Positions 12,901 to 25,420 of a stretch of DNA of 64,000 nucleotides are shown here, in pieces. The stretch covers positions 642,522 to 706,521 of the forward strand of contig MBPM02000038.1 of assembly GCA_001695595.3 (NCBI GenBank). The letters are read 5' to 3'. Below the pieces are notes generated by a model. It worked only from the letters and a program-made list of their open reading frames with translations, was not told the origin of the DNA and did not search any database. Source of the stretch: Plasmopara viticola. Lineage: Eukaryota; Oomycota; Peronosporomycetes; Peronosporales; Peronosporaceae. The translations under genes were made by a program, and so were the position numbers. Each line of letters starts with the position of its first letter. Within the stretch, counting starts at the first letter, position 1.

Positions 12901-14386
12901 TGTTCGGCAGCATGCCCTTTCTTAATAAGGATATTGTGTACGTGACGTTGCCCATTTCCGGCTATTATAAGCATGAAGCAGTTGACGCTTTTCTTTTAGT
13001 ACTCTAATATAGAAACGTTGACTCGCACCATTCTTTTTCTTGCTTTTTTGATGATGAAGGCTTTAATGATCTCACATTGATATCGTGGTGGTGGCATTTG
13101 CCTGGTCCCACAGTACTTCTCTGCATGGGATAATTGTTAATTGGTCTCTCGATTACATCTAAGTAAACTTTAATCATGATAACTTTTGATCTTTAAGCCA
13201 AGGCGCAAGGTATGCTGCCTATAAGGCCGATCCAAGAGAATCTAGTCATATATAAAAGTTGCATGTGTATCCTGAAGAGAGTTTTAATTTATAAGAACAC
13301 CACCTCTGACATATGTTCTGCATCATATCTAATCCAGAGTTCAGAAGCTTAGAGTTCTTGAGATTTCATTTTTTCTGACAATTTTGACAATATTTCAAAG
13401 TGGAGCACACCGGACGCAACACAATAACCCGTTGAGCTGTCAGTTCTTCCTGTGGATAAGGCTAATTTGTCAATCAGGGGTCGTTCATGATACTCGGGAA
13501 TCAACATTGTATCGCATTTTCATTGTAGAGGGTCCACGCTATCCGAGATGGTATATCGTCTCTCAATTGGAGATATGTATACCCAATGTGCGTCGCAAAC
13601 CTATGCAACCTACTTGCAGAAATTTTTACTCGCAAATTAGAGTTCATCCGCGGACCTATAATGCCCTCAATAATAGTGCTAGCTATCACGTCATTGTCAG
13701 ACAATGCTGTTTGTAAACCTTGGTGATGTTTGAGAAAAGGCTTCACAGACCTGGCTTTATATATGTATACCTCCAACACTTATCTCAGGCGTACCGTTTC
13801 TTCCAAAGGATCCCTACGAAGACACCAAAGAACGCAAGCTTACCAATCACGGCAATCTTGGAATCAAATCGTGGTTGTCCATGTCGAAGACTCCAGGCTG
13901 TCTAGAACACCAAATTATATAGCCAGGTTTGCTTTTACTTTAACGAGGTCAAGAATTTTTCATTAGTCAGTCGGAGAATAATCAAGCTGCTTGTATGTAA
14001 AAAATCAAATAATCATTTTTGGCTGTTCACTGATTGCCGAAATCTTGCGACCAGCCAGCGTCTACCAAACCCGGAAGGGGGTTTCATACTCTTATACACT
14101 TGTGTGTACAGTCATCAGTCTACCGCTGGTCGATCCTTCTTCGGGAGCTGTCAAGCCCAACGTACAGCTTACAAATACATCACTCTTTCTTTAAAAGCGC
14201 AACAAAATGCGGTTTTCTGGCTCATGGGTCGCGACTATCATTTGCGACTCTTTCATTCCTCGGAGAGTTGAAAATCCGTTTCGTCGGCTTATTCCGGGAA
14301 AGGCACATATCATGTGTCCTTTTCTGCCGCAACTTATACGGCAAATTACACGCTTGGTAACACGTCAACACTTTGATACACAAAAT
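6922..14386. other. 7.4-kb gene desert
   Basis: No gene can be supported. Several open frames of 60-116 codons occur on both strands and most have no protein-like character. At 7185-7540 the minus strand has one 116-codon frame, and an overlapping frame contains NETNLWIFSDA, faintly like the FSDAS-type RNase H motif of Ty3/gypsy pol. A short plus-strand stretch near 12560-12620 reads like DEDLNFYRRKDTR. These are at best scraps of old retroelements. A perfect G run lies at about 11707-11714. Confidence 0.45.
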
Positions 14387-14773
14387 CTACATTATTTGAC
14401 GAGGAGCTGCCCATCCATGCCATTCCAAAGAGAATGAATTTTCTTTGGCTAATCCTAGGCCATCGATAAGCCTTATACCATCGACCTTCTCGAGACGATA
14501 CCAACGAACCATATATTTATGTGGTGATTTATTGTCCGTGGAGCTGTTATTCCAATGCATTTCCTGAGGATTTCTCAGTTTGTAAGTTTCCGCCTTCAAA
14601 CTCTCTAATACGACGAGTACGAGTGGCCAGCTATACGGCGGCTGCAAGTGCCGATATCCATCATTATACAGCTAAGTGACCGCAAAACCAAAAGGAATGC
14701 TGCCGGACGAGCCTAAAATTTACCGCAGAAAATATTTCCCCGACGCATTTCGAGCGCGTCGTGCTGAGACGTG
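14387..14773 (-). mobile_element. Gypsy-type pol 3' end remnant, copy 1
   Basis: Read on the minus strand this is about 80% identical by eye to 22785-23080 on the plus strand, so the two form a widely spaced inverted pair. The shared block starts with a segment containing CGCTCGAAATGCGTCGG, then TTTTGGTTTTGCGGTC, then GCCGCCGTATAGCTGG. An 86-codon frame (14387-14647) includes LVLVVLESLKAETYKLRN and HKYMVRWYRLEKVDG, reminiscent of the C-terminal region after a Ty3/gypsy integrase. The second copy is followed directly by an LTR-like block, which fits that reading. Confidence 0.45.
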
Positions 14774-15189
14774 CAAAATTCGACTGTTTAAAGGTCACAT
14801 AGCCAAATGAAACCACTTTTTGAAGGCCTTAAGGGCAGGAGGCCAACGCGACTAAGCAGCGGTCTGACGTGATGATTACATCCAATCTCGAGAACATTCG
14901 TTCGCGTGTATATAAAATTCTTTTGAAAGTTGACGTGGTCCAAGTCATGACGACTGTCGATTTCTCGAAATATAGTAAGCCCCGTGACTGCTTTAAATGC
15001 AGCTGAAGCCTTTAATATCCTCTGCCACAAAGACACACTTGTCGGTGTAGTTATAAATTTCACAAATTCTCATGGACTCAAACATCTGCTATGCGCGGCT
15101 TTGATGGTACTCAAATCTGAAGGAGTGTCAATTTCAATCAATTGATATCTCAATGTGTCAAAAAACTAATTTTCCCTGTCCAGGTTAGG

Positions 15190-15420
15190 GTAAGAGATAC
15201 TCTCTACTTTTTTTAATCATTTAATTTTCAATTCTGTTTTTTTATAGAAAATACATTTTGCTTATCTTGGGCCCTGCAAATTATTTCTGTAAGAAGATGG
15301 CCTCATATAGCTTGGCCAGTATTGCCAATGCGCAATATGGCCAAGGTGTTGTTATACGGTATCGATAACCAGTGTCTTTCAATTACACTGGCTGAATCAG
15401 TAAGTGTAACGCGCACCTAT
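15190..15420 (+). repeat. LTR-like repeat block, copy 1
   Basis: Shares ordered blocks with 23190-23430 in the same orientation: CATTTTGCTTATCTTG, then GGCCTCATATA, then a segment matching AGTAT-GCCAA-GC-CAATA, then CACTGGCTGAA. Small insertions and deletions separate the blocks. At the second locus it lies just after the pol-like remnant, where an LTR is expected. Here the pol-like remnant is inverted relative to it, which implies rearrangement. Confidence 0.45.
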
Positions 15421-16181
15421 CATCTGCGATCAGGGTTTCTCCTTGTCCGTAAATGCCACCAAAATATACAAAAAAGAAAGTTCTGGTATTTCTTTGCATT
15501 ATGCTTGACTGTATGCTATACTGACTTGAACCCTACAATAGGCGCTATTCTTGGGCTTACTGCTCGAGCACAAACTTTGCTGGTGAAGATTGATTGCTTA
15601 CAAACTTCCCGTTTGGCAGATGCGAAAAGGTAGGTCTATCAATTGAAGAATTTTTTTTACACCTTGTGAGTGCTTGAATAGATAATCTACTGGTATAGGC
15701 GTAGAATTTATATCAAGATATAGACTAATTTGTTAAGCACACTGCATATCTTACTTTGTCCTCCTTATAATTGTTCCTGTGCACTAATTTTAATTGTGCT
15801 ATCAAGAATACAGGATGGAAACTGGTATATATCTACCGTTTAGATATCCGTTCTTTAAAAGCCTCTTTTAACATTGTTAGCGACACATATTGACAATCTT
15901 GAGCATAATGTAAAACTTACCAAAGAATCATGAAGCCATCCCACTGATTAGCTTACACATCCCTTCAGGCGACGACATTCCAGTTTAAATTCGAAGGACA
16001 ATACATCGTAAACGCTATAATTTTCAATAGACTCGGTCAATAATCACCACGATACCTTCGTAGCACGCAGTAGAGGTACCTCCCCGACCTTCTGCTATCC
16101 ATTAAAGTGCGACGGCTCACAAGCAAGAATCTTTTTAACCACACTATAGAAATACATTTTAAGGACCGTACATTATTGATA
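15421..16181. other. Gene-free stretch downstream of GH72 gene A
   Basis: About 760 bp with no supported gene. It will contain the 3' untranslated region of GH72 gene A, whose stop codon is at 16182-16184. No clear polyadenylation element stands out. Confidence 0.5.
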
Positions 16182-17946
16182 TTAAAACGTAGACAAAGCA
16201 ATCGTTGCCACAGACACGACCAGCGCTATCGCCGAAATCGATGCAGTAGTAGCCCCAGAGCTTTTCGTCGTACTTTCAGCAAGGCCAATGTTCGTGTCAT
16301 CTTCGTTTGTAGGCTTTCTCTTGGCACCGACAGTAGCATCTGACGCAACGTGCTTGTAATTATTTCCCTTGACGCCGTTGCATACTGGCTGGGTGACCGT
16401 ACACTCGAGAACGGGAACTGCAAGCAACGATATAGTCAGCCCTCTGCTTAAGAATCTTATCGTATATATAAAGTTGGACCGTACCCTTAGGTGTGGATGG
16501 CAAAGTGCTCGAGATATTTTTCGGACACGCCAGAATTGCATCGCGTTGCGGCGTGTAGCCGTCGTACGTGACCGTCGAGGCCTTGGTCGTCGTATACGCC
16601 TTTTTCAGATTATCGTATTCTGGGTACGGCGTGTACTCACACAGGGTCTTATTGTTGTCGCACTTCTCTGGGAGGAAGTACCCAACGCCGTACTTGCCGG
16701 CATCTCCTTCCTTAGAAAGAGCTGTGGCAATGAAACTATTAGTACCACTTTATATCATAGAAGGGTAGTAGATCGTAGACGTACTTTTGCTTCCAGCCAA
16801 GTTGGCTACTTCCGTAGAAAACTCGAACACATTGCCACCGACAATCTCATCGGTCATTTCTTTCTCCTCATTCATCCACTTGGCCTATTGGGTTACGTAT
16901 TAGTATCAATTCGTATAAATTGTTTCAGTACATTGCCAACCCAACGTACATCCAAAAATGAGCGTTGGTTTTCGTAGCCTTCTATGGTGTTCACACCCTT
17001 GTTGCAACCAAACTCGCCAAACATCAGAGGCCGAGCGTAGCCAACCTCCGCATACTCCGACATGAGTTTCTGAAGTCCCGTTGACTGGGAGTATTTGAGG
17101 TGAGTAGTTGGATCACACTCGACGTACGGATTGAATCCCATCCATTCAGCACGTGTATTCTCATCATCATCTATTGCGCAATCGTAGAATGAAATCCACT
17201 GCTGTCGAGGCGGAATGTCAGCAATATCTAAACCAATTGGCACTTGACGGACCGATCCCGAGCAGCTTGCAGCATAACTCCGAGTGTCGCGTAGAAACGC
17301 CTTGACACACGGAGCCGTGGCCGTGCCGTCCGCTCCGTTTTTCACTTGCAGGTTATTCTCGTTTCCAACACTGAAAAGAAGCGTGTTGTCGTAGACGGCA
17401 AAAGCATTGTAAACAATTTGCGCACGCGTAAACAGGTCCTCCGGGTAGCATTTCGGTGGCATGTAGTCGAGCACCGAGCAGTTTTCGCATCTACATTGGA
17501 TTAAGGGGGGTTCGAAGATAAGCGTACTGAAATAAGCAACACGATAGAAGAAGTAGTACTCACGGAGCGGTGACGCCTACAATCACATAAATGCCTGCTT
17601 CAGAGCATGCACACATGAATTTATCGTGGGATAAGCCCGGATCGACCGAGTAGAGTCGAATTGTGTTAACACCGAGGTCTTTCATGACTTCAATGTGGGG
17701 CTTCCACACTGCCTCGTGAATGTCAGCAGCCCAGTCGTAATTACCGACGTCAGCCATTTCGCCACTGTTAGGCCGAGGGTAGTAGGCCATACCCTTTACT
17801 CGAAATTCAGCTCCGGTTTCGGAATTGAAAAACTTGTTCCCCTTGGTGATGATATAAGGGACCCACGCATCAGTCGGAGAGACGGCGAACGTCGTACACA
17901 GGGCAACAGCAGCGCAAAGGGTTTGAACACGAGAGCCGAAGACCAT
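16182..17946 (-). CDS. GH72 GPI-anchored 1,3-beta-glucanosyltransferase, gene A
   Basis: Five exons on the minus strand: 17564-17946, 16950-17490, 16785-16884, 16485-16721, 16182-16417. All four introns (63-73 bp) are GT-AG and the phases close to a 498-residue protein. Start chosen at 17946 because it begins a signal peptide (about residues 1-27) and matches the start of gene B. The GH72 domain follows; family enzymes cut and rejoin cell-wall beta-1,3-glucan chains. The acid/base Glu is in SVGNEN (E172) and the nucleophile Glu in FGEFGCN (E287), as in yeast Gas1. After it come a cysteine-containing linker, a Ser/Thr-rich stretch and a hydrophobic C-terminus typical of GPI addition. Two introns contain TACTAAT-type branch sites. 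An in-frame upstream start at 18006 is unlikely because it lies within the initiator. No breaks are seen. Confidence 0.93.
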
Positions 17947-18002
17947 AGTCGTGGAAATACCAAAATCCAAGAGTGTCAGTAAGTTGCAGCTACTTGCGAG
18001 CA

Positions 18003-18020
18003 GCAAATTAGGAAATGAGC
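18003..18020 (-). promoter_or_regulatory. Oomycete initiator (Inr) of GH72 gene A
   Basis: On the minus strand this reads GCTCATTTCCTAATTTGC, one mismatch from the oomycete core promoter consensus GCTCATTYYNCAWTTT. It lies about 60-75 nt upstream of the chosen ATG, the usual distance for short oomycete 5' leaders. It supports both the start choice and the organism assignment. Confidence 0.75.
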
Positions 18021-21000
18021 GGCGTAAAGGTTGAGGAGCTGCCTAGACACACAAGAACCTCTCTTTAGGAATTTAACTTCAGTTCCTATCTGTACGCAAT
18101 GGTAGCAGAATATTTCGTCTACTCGCACGTTACCTTTTCGCTGATTGAGAGACGACTGGTTAGGGCACGAGAAGACAATATGACCGTATGATTGTAGTCA
18201 AGCTAGTGTATAGTATTCGCGGGCAAGACTTTTTTCGATCCCATGATACAACAGCTGGATTCAAATTGCCTAAGTAAGCGCTGTACAGTATTCTGCAGTA
18301 AAACCCTATTTTTAGAATAGAAAAAAGGTACCTTTTAAGTATCAAGGCCAGATTGGTCAAATATGGAGATAGTGATGAAAGGGAATGTCTGAAAAATCAA
18401 GTTGCATTATTATAATTACTGCTCGTGTTGTTGTGTACAAGCCGGGTCAATGTTTTTACGAACATTCCACGCCGATTGACCAACCGATCGTGCTTATGAG
18501 ATAATTGCGATTTGTGCAAATCTATGCGATAATGGCATCGGCAGAGTAGCTCGACACTGGCTATATTTCACGTGAAGTCCGCGGCGTGGAGTGTACACGG
18601 CGGCGGAGTACGTAGAAGCCTGCGAATAAGTCGATGGAATACTGAGGGTTTATGCTGGTGTTTCCCAAACTTACGACGTCAACTTTACGAAAAAGTCTAT
18701 GAATGAGAGCGTGTTATAATTTATTTTGTCGCAATTGTAAAGTTTGGCTACACCGTGATGTTTCGGACTTCCCAAACGGAACGAGCTTCAATCAATGACA
18801 AGAGTGATAGCACTGGAGGGTTGGCAAACTCGCTGATAATACGATGTCATCCTTATGCGAAACGATGTGCTAACGCCGGCGTTTTTTGGAGGTAATTATG
18901 TCAAACAACGGCCAAAACATCATTTTGTGCCTTTTTGTCAACTGGAGCAAAGTGCCTTGATAACTAGCTCGAATAAGTAAAGAGCTTAATGGTGTACAAT
19001 CTAGTCAGCACGGATCGTCGTAGAAAACTAGCGCACCTTTAGCAAGTAGACCCCTCATTCCTGATTTAACCTTTCACAATAAAAAGACCAGTAACTACAT
19101 CAGTATGACGCCATACGAAACGAACATATGAAAGCGGTAAAGTTGACATTCAGTCGCGGGGGGAGAGTCGCTCATCTAAAATTCCCATCTCTATTTAATA
19201 AGGTAAATAAGTATCTATTTACTGTTTTACCAATCAATTTGACTTTTCCTACATTTGACCCGTACTTTCCCACTCAGGCGGAATCAAAACCTTTAACACT
19301 TTATACGGATATTTCTACCGAGTATAACGGCTGATTATGTGTGCAAATAGCGATGGGATGACGACTGTACGTGCGTGCCCGCCAAAAATTTCACATTTAT
19401 CCAAGCAATACGAGTTTTCTGCTTGAAGAACGTGATAAGAGGGATTCCTACCTGTTCTTGCGTCATTGTGTGGCACGAATTATCGCCACCCACAGGGTTA
19501 AAACGGACGTCATGTGATTGGCAAACCAGAGTGCTGTATAGAGGCACACCACTATGACGCAGGTCTCTTAAACAATCCTTTTTTACCTTTGAATGGCACA
19601 TGACTGTCGGAGATGTCCAATCGTGGAACCGAAGGTTCTTTGAGCTAGTGCTTAGAAAGCTCCCGATGAACAACATTATTACACATCCACGCTAGCTCAC
19701 GAAAAGCTTCAAACTTAAAAAAGTCAAGTACCGTTGCGGCCGTGTTGGTACAGCCATAAACTTGGAGCCACCTTGTCTTCCGTGCTTTGTCAAGATTTGC
19801 GTTGTCAACCAGAATTGCAAATATGATATGTTGCGAGTTCTTCATACTGTCTTGAAAAATCCAGAACAAAAAAAGAAACTTGGTAGGCAAAAAACTGACT
19901 GCTAAAAGCAACAATGCATAGAGCTGATGCACTGAAATTACCGATTTTTTTCAGGTTTTTTGCGATTCTATCCTAGATGTACAATAAGGAGAAGTGAACG
20001 AGTACATTTTTAATTGGTTTATGTCTTTTTTAATAAGGCTGACCCTTTAGAAGCCATAGTTGCGGTCCGCTGCTTTTTCGACTTTAACGTTTCAATGACT
20101 TGGACTATAGCCGATCCTTAGAGACACAATCGCTGTCTGCTCCTTTGGCTAGTTTCTCAGAGTGGGTCGTGGAAAGGCTATGAGGTCTGCAGCTTTATAA
20201 TTATGATAACAGCAAGGGTGTCGGGTCATTTCTAATTGTATAGAATGTTTGCTTATCTATCTAGAAGACTTCGCGCGCAGATAATCTTATTTCAGGTCAA
20301 TTATTACAAATTGACTTTGTATTGGGGATAGGGTGCTATAGCAAAATCGAGTAGTCCCCGTCATTTTTCTACTGAAGCATGCGATGGGTAGCTAAGGAGT
20401 CGTGTAGGAAATATGCGAGCGACCTTTTACAATTTTGGTTCATAAGAATATCGACGTGTGCAACAAATTAGACTAAATTATTACCCAGTACACATATTAT
20501 GTTTAGTGGTCTTACCCATAAGTATAACTTTCGCCTCTGTAATTAAAGAAAACCTTCGGTTTCTTCGATATTCCTACCGGTAAATATACATTGCTCGGCT
20601 TTAAGTAGTGGCTTTTTATATCCTCCAAGACTTTCTTCTATGATTAAATCGTAAAAGAACGTGTGTAAACAATCACTCATACTTTTTCTTACGATTTTTT
20701 TGGTGATAATATGACCAAACTGAATGAAATTATCGAGTCATTGTTAGAGTTGCAGCAACGTATAAGGCTGCCGGTCGACCGGGTCATTAATAAGTTACGT
20801 AGCCAGCTCCAAGGAAAGCTTTTTTGGCTTCCGGAGTTTCTTTTGCACCATAATCAGCTTCTGCACATACAGCTGCGCTTGAGTCTTCGTCGGTCAGCCT
20901 TTAAAAGCTCGCATGTCAAGGAGACACACGGCAACTAAGGCTTCACATGAGCGTATCTCTTTACTGAGGCAGCATACGTACGTCTATCGTTATCTCCCGT

Positions 21001-22784
21001 CCATTAAGGTTTTGACATCTTCACCCTTTAGTCGATAAATTTGGCAAATTCTTGTTTGGCGCTTCGTCCGCTGGATCTGTGAGGAAGCCTTAAAGTAATG
21101 ACAGCGCTGTTAAACAACATCTGGTTCGATGGATCTATATAGGTATTAGACTCAATGTCAGACCTATCATCGAGAAGCCTTAACTAAATAGAAAGAGAAA
21201 TCCTTGGTCTCCGGGGGGGAGAGACCAAACTTCCCTATATGGTGAGGTCATTACAAGAGGAAGAAGGCGAAGTCAAAGAAGATAACTTTCAGTACATTCC
21301 TCGGGGGCTTCCAGTGGCCGAAGTCATTGCAGAGGATGTGTGGACCGTCCATCGCCAAAAATTGCCGTTTCGTAAGAGGCCCGTCACTATTCACACAGCT
21401 TATCAACAAAAAGCGAAAGATCTTCAGATAAACCAATTCAGGCTGTCGTGCTGCGCAGTATGCTCACCTACTTCGCACCACGAGGGCTCTTCAAAGTTTT
21501 CTCGCCGAGTGACACGTATGAACGTGGTACAAAAAGAGTTATTGGTCGATCGCGTGAGCTTACGACGGCTAAGCTCATGCTAATCAAAGTTCTGCTTGAA
21601 CGCGGCGCTCCACGACAGCTACACTATATGTGGAGTGCTTAGTAAAGCCGAGGTGCTCTCGGCGGGTATCCTGTTCCCCGATTACATCGCCAGAATTCTC
21701 GGAAGCTATCAAACAGCATAAACACAGCCCGCTACAAATACCATACCTAAACGCTTCGTGCCTAAGTTGCGATGGTATGGTCGGCATAACCCATTTTTCG
21801 CTCAAAACTTGTAGTCTCATCTCATGGCTTGGCATTACGCCGAACTCGACACGCCTCGGAGTAAAGCAGTCTCCGACCCACTAGGTAAGCGAAAAGTGCT
21901 CTTAGCTCACAAATTTACAGTGCTTGATTTACGGGGGCTGGGTGTCAGGTTATAATATCACAGAGGTTTCATTAATGCCAGAGCAAAATATCCATTTATA
22001 TCGTGGTAGTGGTTGCACCCAAAAGCATCCCGCACGAAATGGAATCCAGCCTTTTGTAATGGTTTTTAACGACAACTCCTAAGATCTATATCGCTTTTTT
22101 ATGAGGAGCACCAGCTCCTGTGGAACCGCATACGATGGATATCTTTATCCTCACATTTGTCATCCACTTTTTGTACCATATTCGGGTGTATGCTGTACAG
22201 CCAACTGAAAACGATAAACGACTTCTTTACAATCCGAAAATGAGTTTTAAGTTTACCCAGTAGCAAGCCTAGTAGCATGTTATGGGAGCAATTAGTAAAG
22301 TATTCTGGGCTATTGAACACCTTGACAGCAACTTATCGTTTGGTCACATATTATTCTTGACCATTGCAAGCTCCAACCCCGACAAATTTTGTCGACGTGT
22401 TTGCTCATTGACGATTTGGAGACGACCGCTCAGGTTTGAGTACCATCGAAGCCACCTATAGCAGATATTCGAGGCCATGAGAAGTAGTAAAATTTATAAC
22501 AACACCGACAAGTTTGCAGCAAAGGAAATCAAAGGCTTCGGCTGCAGTTTAAGCAGTCATAAAGCTTATCAGATCTCGAGAAAGAGACAGTCGTCATGAT
22601 TTTAACCGCGCCATACCTTCCTTTAGATTTTTTAATATAAAAGCTTACGATTTTTTTCAAGATTGGGTGTAATCATCAGGTCAGACCACAGCATTCTCGC
22701 GTTGACCCCCGGCCCTGAAAGCCGTCAAAAGAGTTTATTTCTTCTAGCTATGTGCCCTATGAGCAGTCAATTACAACACGTTTC
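18021..22784. other. 4.8-kb gene-poor stretch
   Basis: No gene is supported. The best open frame is 21239-21583 on the plus strand (114 codons). It has an acidic start (around EEEGEVKEDNFQYIPRGLP) and looks more protein-like than its neighbours, but it matches nothing I recognise and lacks a promoter signal. It may be a fragment of a host or retroelement gene. The rest has only short frames. Confidence 0.4.
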
Positions 22785-23080
22785 AGCACGGTGCGCTCGA
22801 AATGCGTCGGAGAAATACTTTCTGAAGTAGAAATAAGACTCGTCCGGCCGCATTTCTTTTGGTTTTGCGGTCGCTTAACTGTATGACCAATATAATGAAG
22901 AATATCGGCATTCTTAGCCGCCGTATAGCTGGTCACCCGTACTCGTCGTACTAGAGATTTTAAAGGCGGAGACTTACAGACTGAGGAAACCTATGGGTCG
23001 AGTTATCACCACAGAGTATTTTGGGTACGTTGGTTTCGTCGTGGGACGGTAGATGGTATTACGCTTTCTAAGACCGTAAA
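22785..23080 (+). mobile_element. Gypsy-type pol 3' end remnant, copy 2
   Basis: Plus-strand copy of the sequence found inverted at 14387-14773. Conserved blocks include GCGCTCGAAATGCGTCGG, TTTTGGTTTTGCGGTCGCTTA and GCCGCCGTATAGCTGG. The reading frames are broken by stops. An LTR-like block begins about 110 bp downstream, matching the order pol end then 3' LTR of a Ty3/gypsy element. The family call is an inference from this layout. Confidence 0.45.
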
Positions 23081-23189
23081 AGGATCAGCAAAATAAATTA
23101 TTAACGTATTCAAAAAGCTAAAGTCACCCTATCGAGCGGTAGATTTTGAGAGCAGCAACACTTTTTTTAAATCTAAATCTTCCGTTTCG

Positions 23190-23430
23190 TATTAACATTA
23201 AAAATTCATTTTGCTTATCTTGAGCATATGCAATCGTACCCCTTGCACTGCTAATTATATCTTCGCGAAGTCAAATCCTTTGAAAAAAAAGTGGCCTCAT
23301 ATATCTTGATAAGTATCGCCAAAGCACAATAGTTAACCCCAGGTCTTTATCTAGTCCAAAAGGCTGAGCTGTTGAGATACCGTAATTTTGAACAGTTTCT
23401 TCCAGGTACACTGGCTGAAGCAATTATATG
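23190..23430 (+). repeat. LTR-like repeat block, copy 2
   Basis: Direct-orientation partner of 15190-15420, sharing CATTTTGCTTATCTTG, GGCCTCATATA and CACTGGCTGAA in the same order. Its place just beyond the pol-like remnant suggests a decayed 3' LTR. No intact LTR ends or target duplication can be defined. Confidence 0.4.
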
Positions 23431-25040
23431 TTGCTTAGGAGGCACACGAGTCCTACTATGCCTATGCTGCTATGTACCTCCGGTAGACTAAAGTGGCGAG
23501 GCTTATAGTTTTTTCAACAATGCTATTGCTTCCAACAACTTTTGAAATGAGCCGCTTTATAAGGCTGAGCTCTCTATAATAATCGTTAAATTGAACTCTA
23601 AAGGACGATAACTCTTTGTACACGCGAGACATTTAAAATTATTTTTGTGCCTAAAAATTGCATACACCAGTTTGGTTGGCTATTTGGATCTAGATGTAGA
23701 CCTAAAAAACATGCATTTCCTTTTAATTGAAATTATTTAACCTTAAAAATGCAGTCTACTGCACACTTCTACAACAATGCTAAACAGTCAATCACCTCTG
23801 TGCAAGACGCTGTACACCTAGCAGCACTTGCCAATTTATGCGGTTCCGTAAATCGATTGTCTTCCTGAACCGTTCCAACTGGATTTTTGCTTGTTGGACA
23901 TGAAGTTTGTGCTGCCCAAAGAATCGCTGCCATTACTGGTTCAAGATAATAACTAGATTTACGGTCCCTCTTTTTTGATTTGCATCTAGAAGGCATCATT
24001 GCTTTTGAGTTCTACGGTTTCGATTTGACAAACTAATGAAAGGACCTAGTGTTACAATTGATATGGCCGTGACGTTTGACGATTCTGACAGCACAAAGTT
24101 GTTCCTTATCTTCGACATGGACTGGGATAATTTAATCTTAATTAGAAATCTACAAGCTCGAAATTATTTTGTGGGGTAAGGGCATATGTAATAGGCGCCT
24201 AATTCTTCACAACTAGACTTAGGTGATCAATGTTCGCACCTCGGTCATGCATACGGCATCTTTAAACGAAAGCCAAGGTGGTTCAACGTTTAATATACAT
24301 AAAATAGGTATTAAAGATAAGAAAGTCTCCTCAAAGGTGGACTCAACTACGTTCCATTACCTTCATTAGCGGGTCTGCCCTTATGCTCTATTTAGTGTAG
24401 AATATTACAGATTGAGACTATTAGAGAAAACTAGATGGCTCTTTTTTTAATTAGACTGTCTGTAGTATACTTTGAGTCCCAGCCCGAAAGTTATAAACAG
24501 AGATAGATTTGCTAAGGACTTCGATTCACATCTTTTACTTGAAATTCGACGCTTTCTCATCGGTGTCAACTCTGGAGGTCGATCCGCGGCTTAACGGGGT
24601 GATACCGGACATTTGAGGCCCAATTTTAATTCTTATGTAATTCATTCACATCAAAGTCAGATCGACCGCCCTGCATTCAAGACCGTTCCAGGCGACAGAG
24701 ACTTGAAGTACGACATACTTCAAAAAGCATATGGTGGTTCAATAAATGGAATTTTGAGTCCGTGAACAGCCATTTTCTTGACTTCCACTACACGCTGTAG
24801 CCCCATACAGAATGACCACGTTTGAACGGAGCTGTAACACCTTCCGATAGGTCGAACATGCGAATCTCATTTTCGAATTTGTGTGTACAATTGGACGGCT
24901 GAAGGTCTGCAAGCCTCGAGTAGCTTGACGAAAGGTGGCAGTAGCAGATTCGTGCTCAGTCTGAGTAAAATTGTACAATTGTCAACAGGCTCAGCCATTT
25001 ATTGCTATTTATCGATACAGAACAACAATGATGTCGTAAA
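23431..25040. other. Gene-poor stretch
   Basis: No supported gene. A 76-codon minus-strand frame at 23769-23999, basic at its start (MPSRCKSKKRDRKSS), and a 79-codon minus-strand frame at 24739-24978 have no recognisable motif. The stretch lies between gypsy-type remnants, so it may be decayed retroelement sequence. Confidence 0.4.
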
Positions 25041-25420
25041 GTGACCACTACGGTGTGCCAAAAGCTACTTAAATTATTAGAAGCCTGCTTGCTGATGTCA
25101 AGGGCAGTCTTCTTGCAGACGAATGGACAGATGGAAAGATTTAATCGTGTGCTTGAAGACACAATGTGCCATGCATGCGTGGAGGCTCTACATTCGTGGG
25201 TCAACAAGCTGTTAGCCGTCGAGGTCTCATATACCGATGCAGCTCAAGCACGGATGGTCTTCAACCTTTAGTATGAAGGAGCTAAGCCACCCAGGACATT
25301 AGTTTGGCAGCAGCGAGCTGCTTCGGCCAAAGCTGGAGGATGGCAGTCTTTTTCGCGTCTTTGAGCTCAACAACAACCTTTTGGGTTGACATTGCATGTT
25401 TTGTGTGTTTTAAAAATGTG
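25041..25420 (+). pseudogene. Ty3/gypsy integrase fragment
   Basis: The plus-strand frame 25041-25271 contains LQTNGQMERFNRVLEDTMCH followed by a Trp-containing segment and ALHSWVNKLL. This matches the end of the retroviral-type integrase core of Ty3/gypsy elements, where the motif is usually DGQTERVNRVLE and its Glu is the third catalytic acid. The frame stops at 25269-25271. A short downstream stretch with a GAKPPRTL-like reading may be the following linker. The upstream catalytic core and the rest of pol are missing or unrecognisable. Confidence 0.75.

Noticed and set aside
16369..16977. 202-codon plus-strand open frame
   Set aside because: It is the antisense shadow of GH72 gene A exons 2-5 and their introns.
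17695..17982. 95-codon plus-strand frame
   Set aside because: Antisense to GH72 exon 1, which has a signal peptide and conserved catalytic-domain start.
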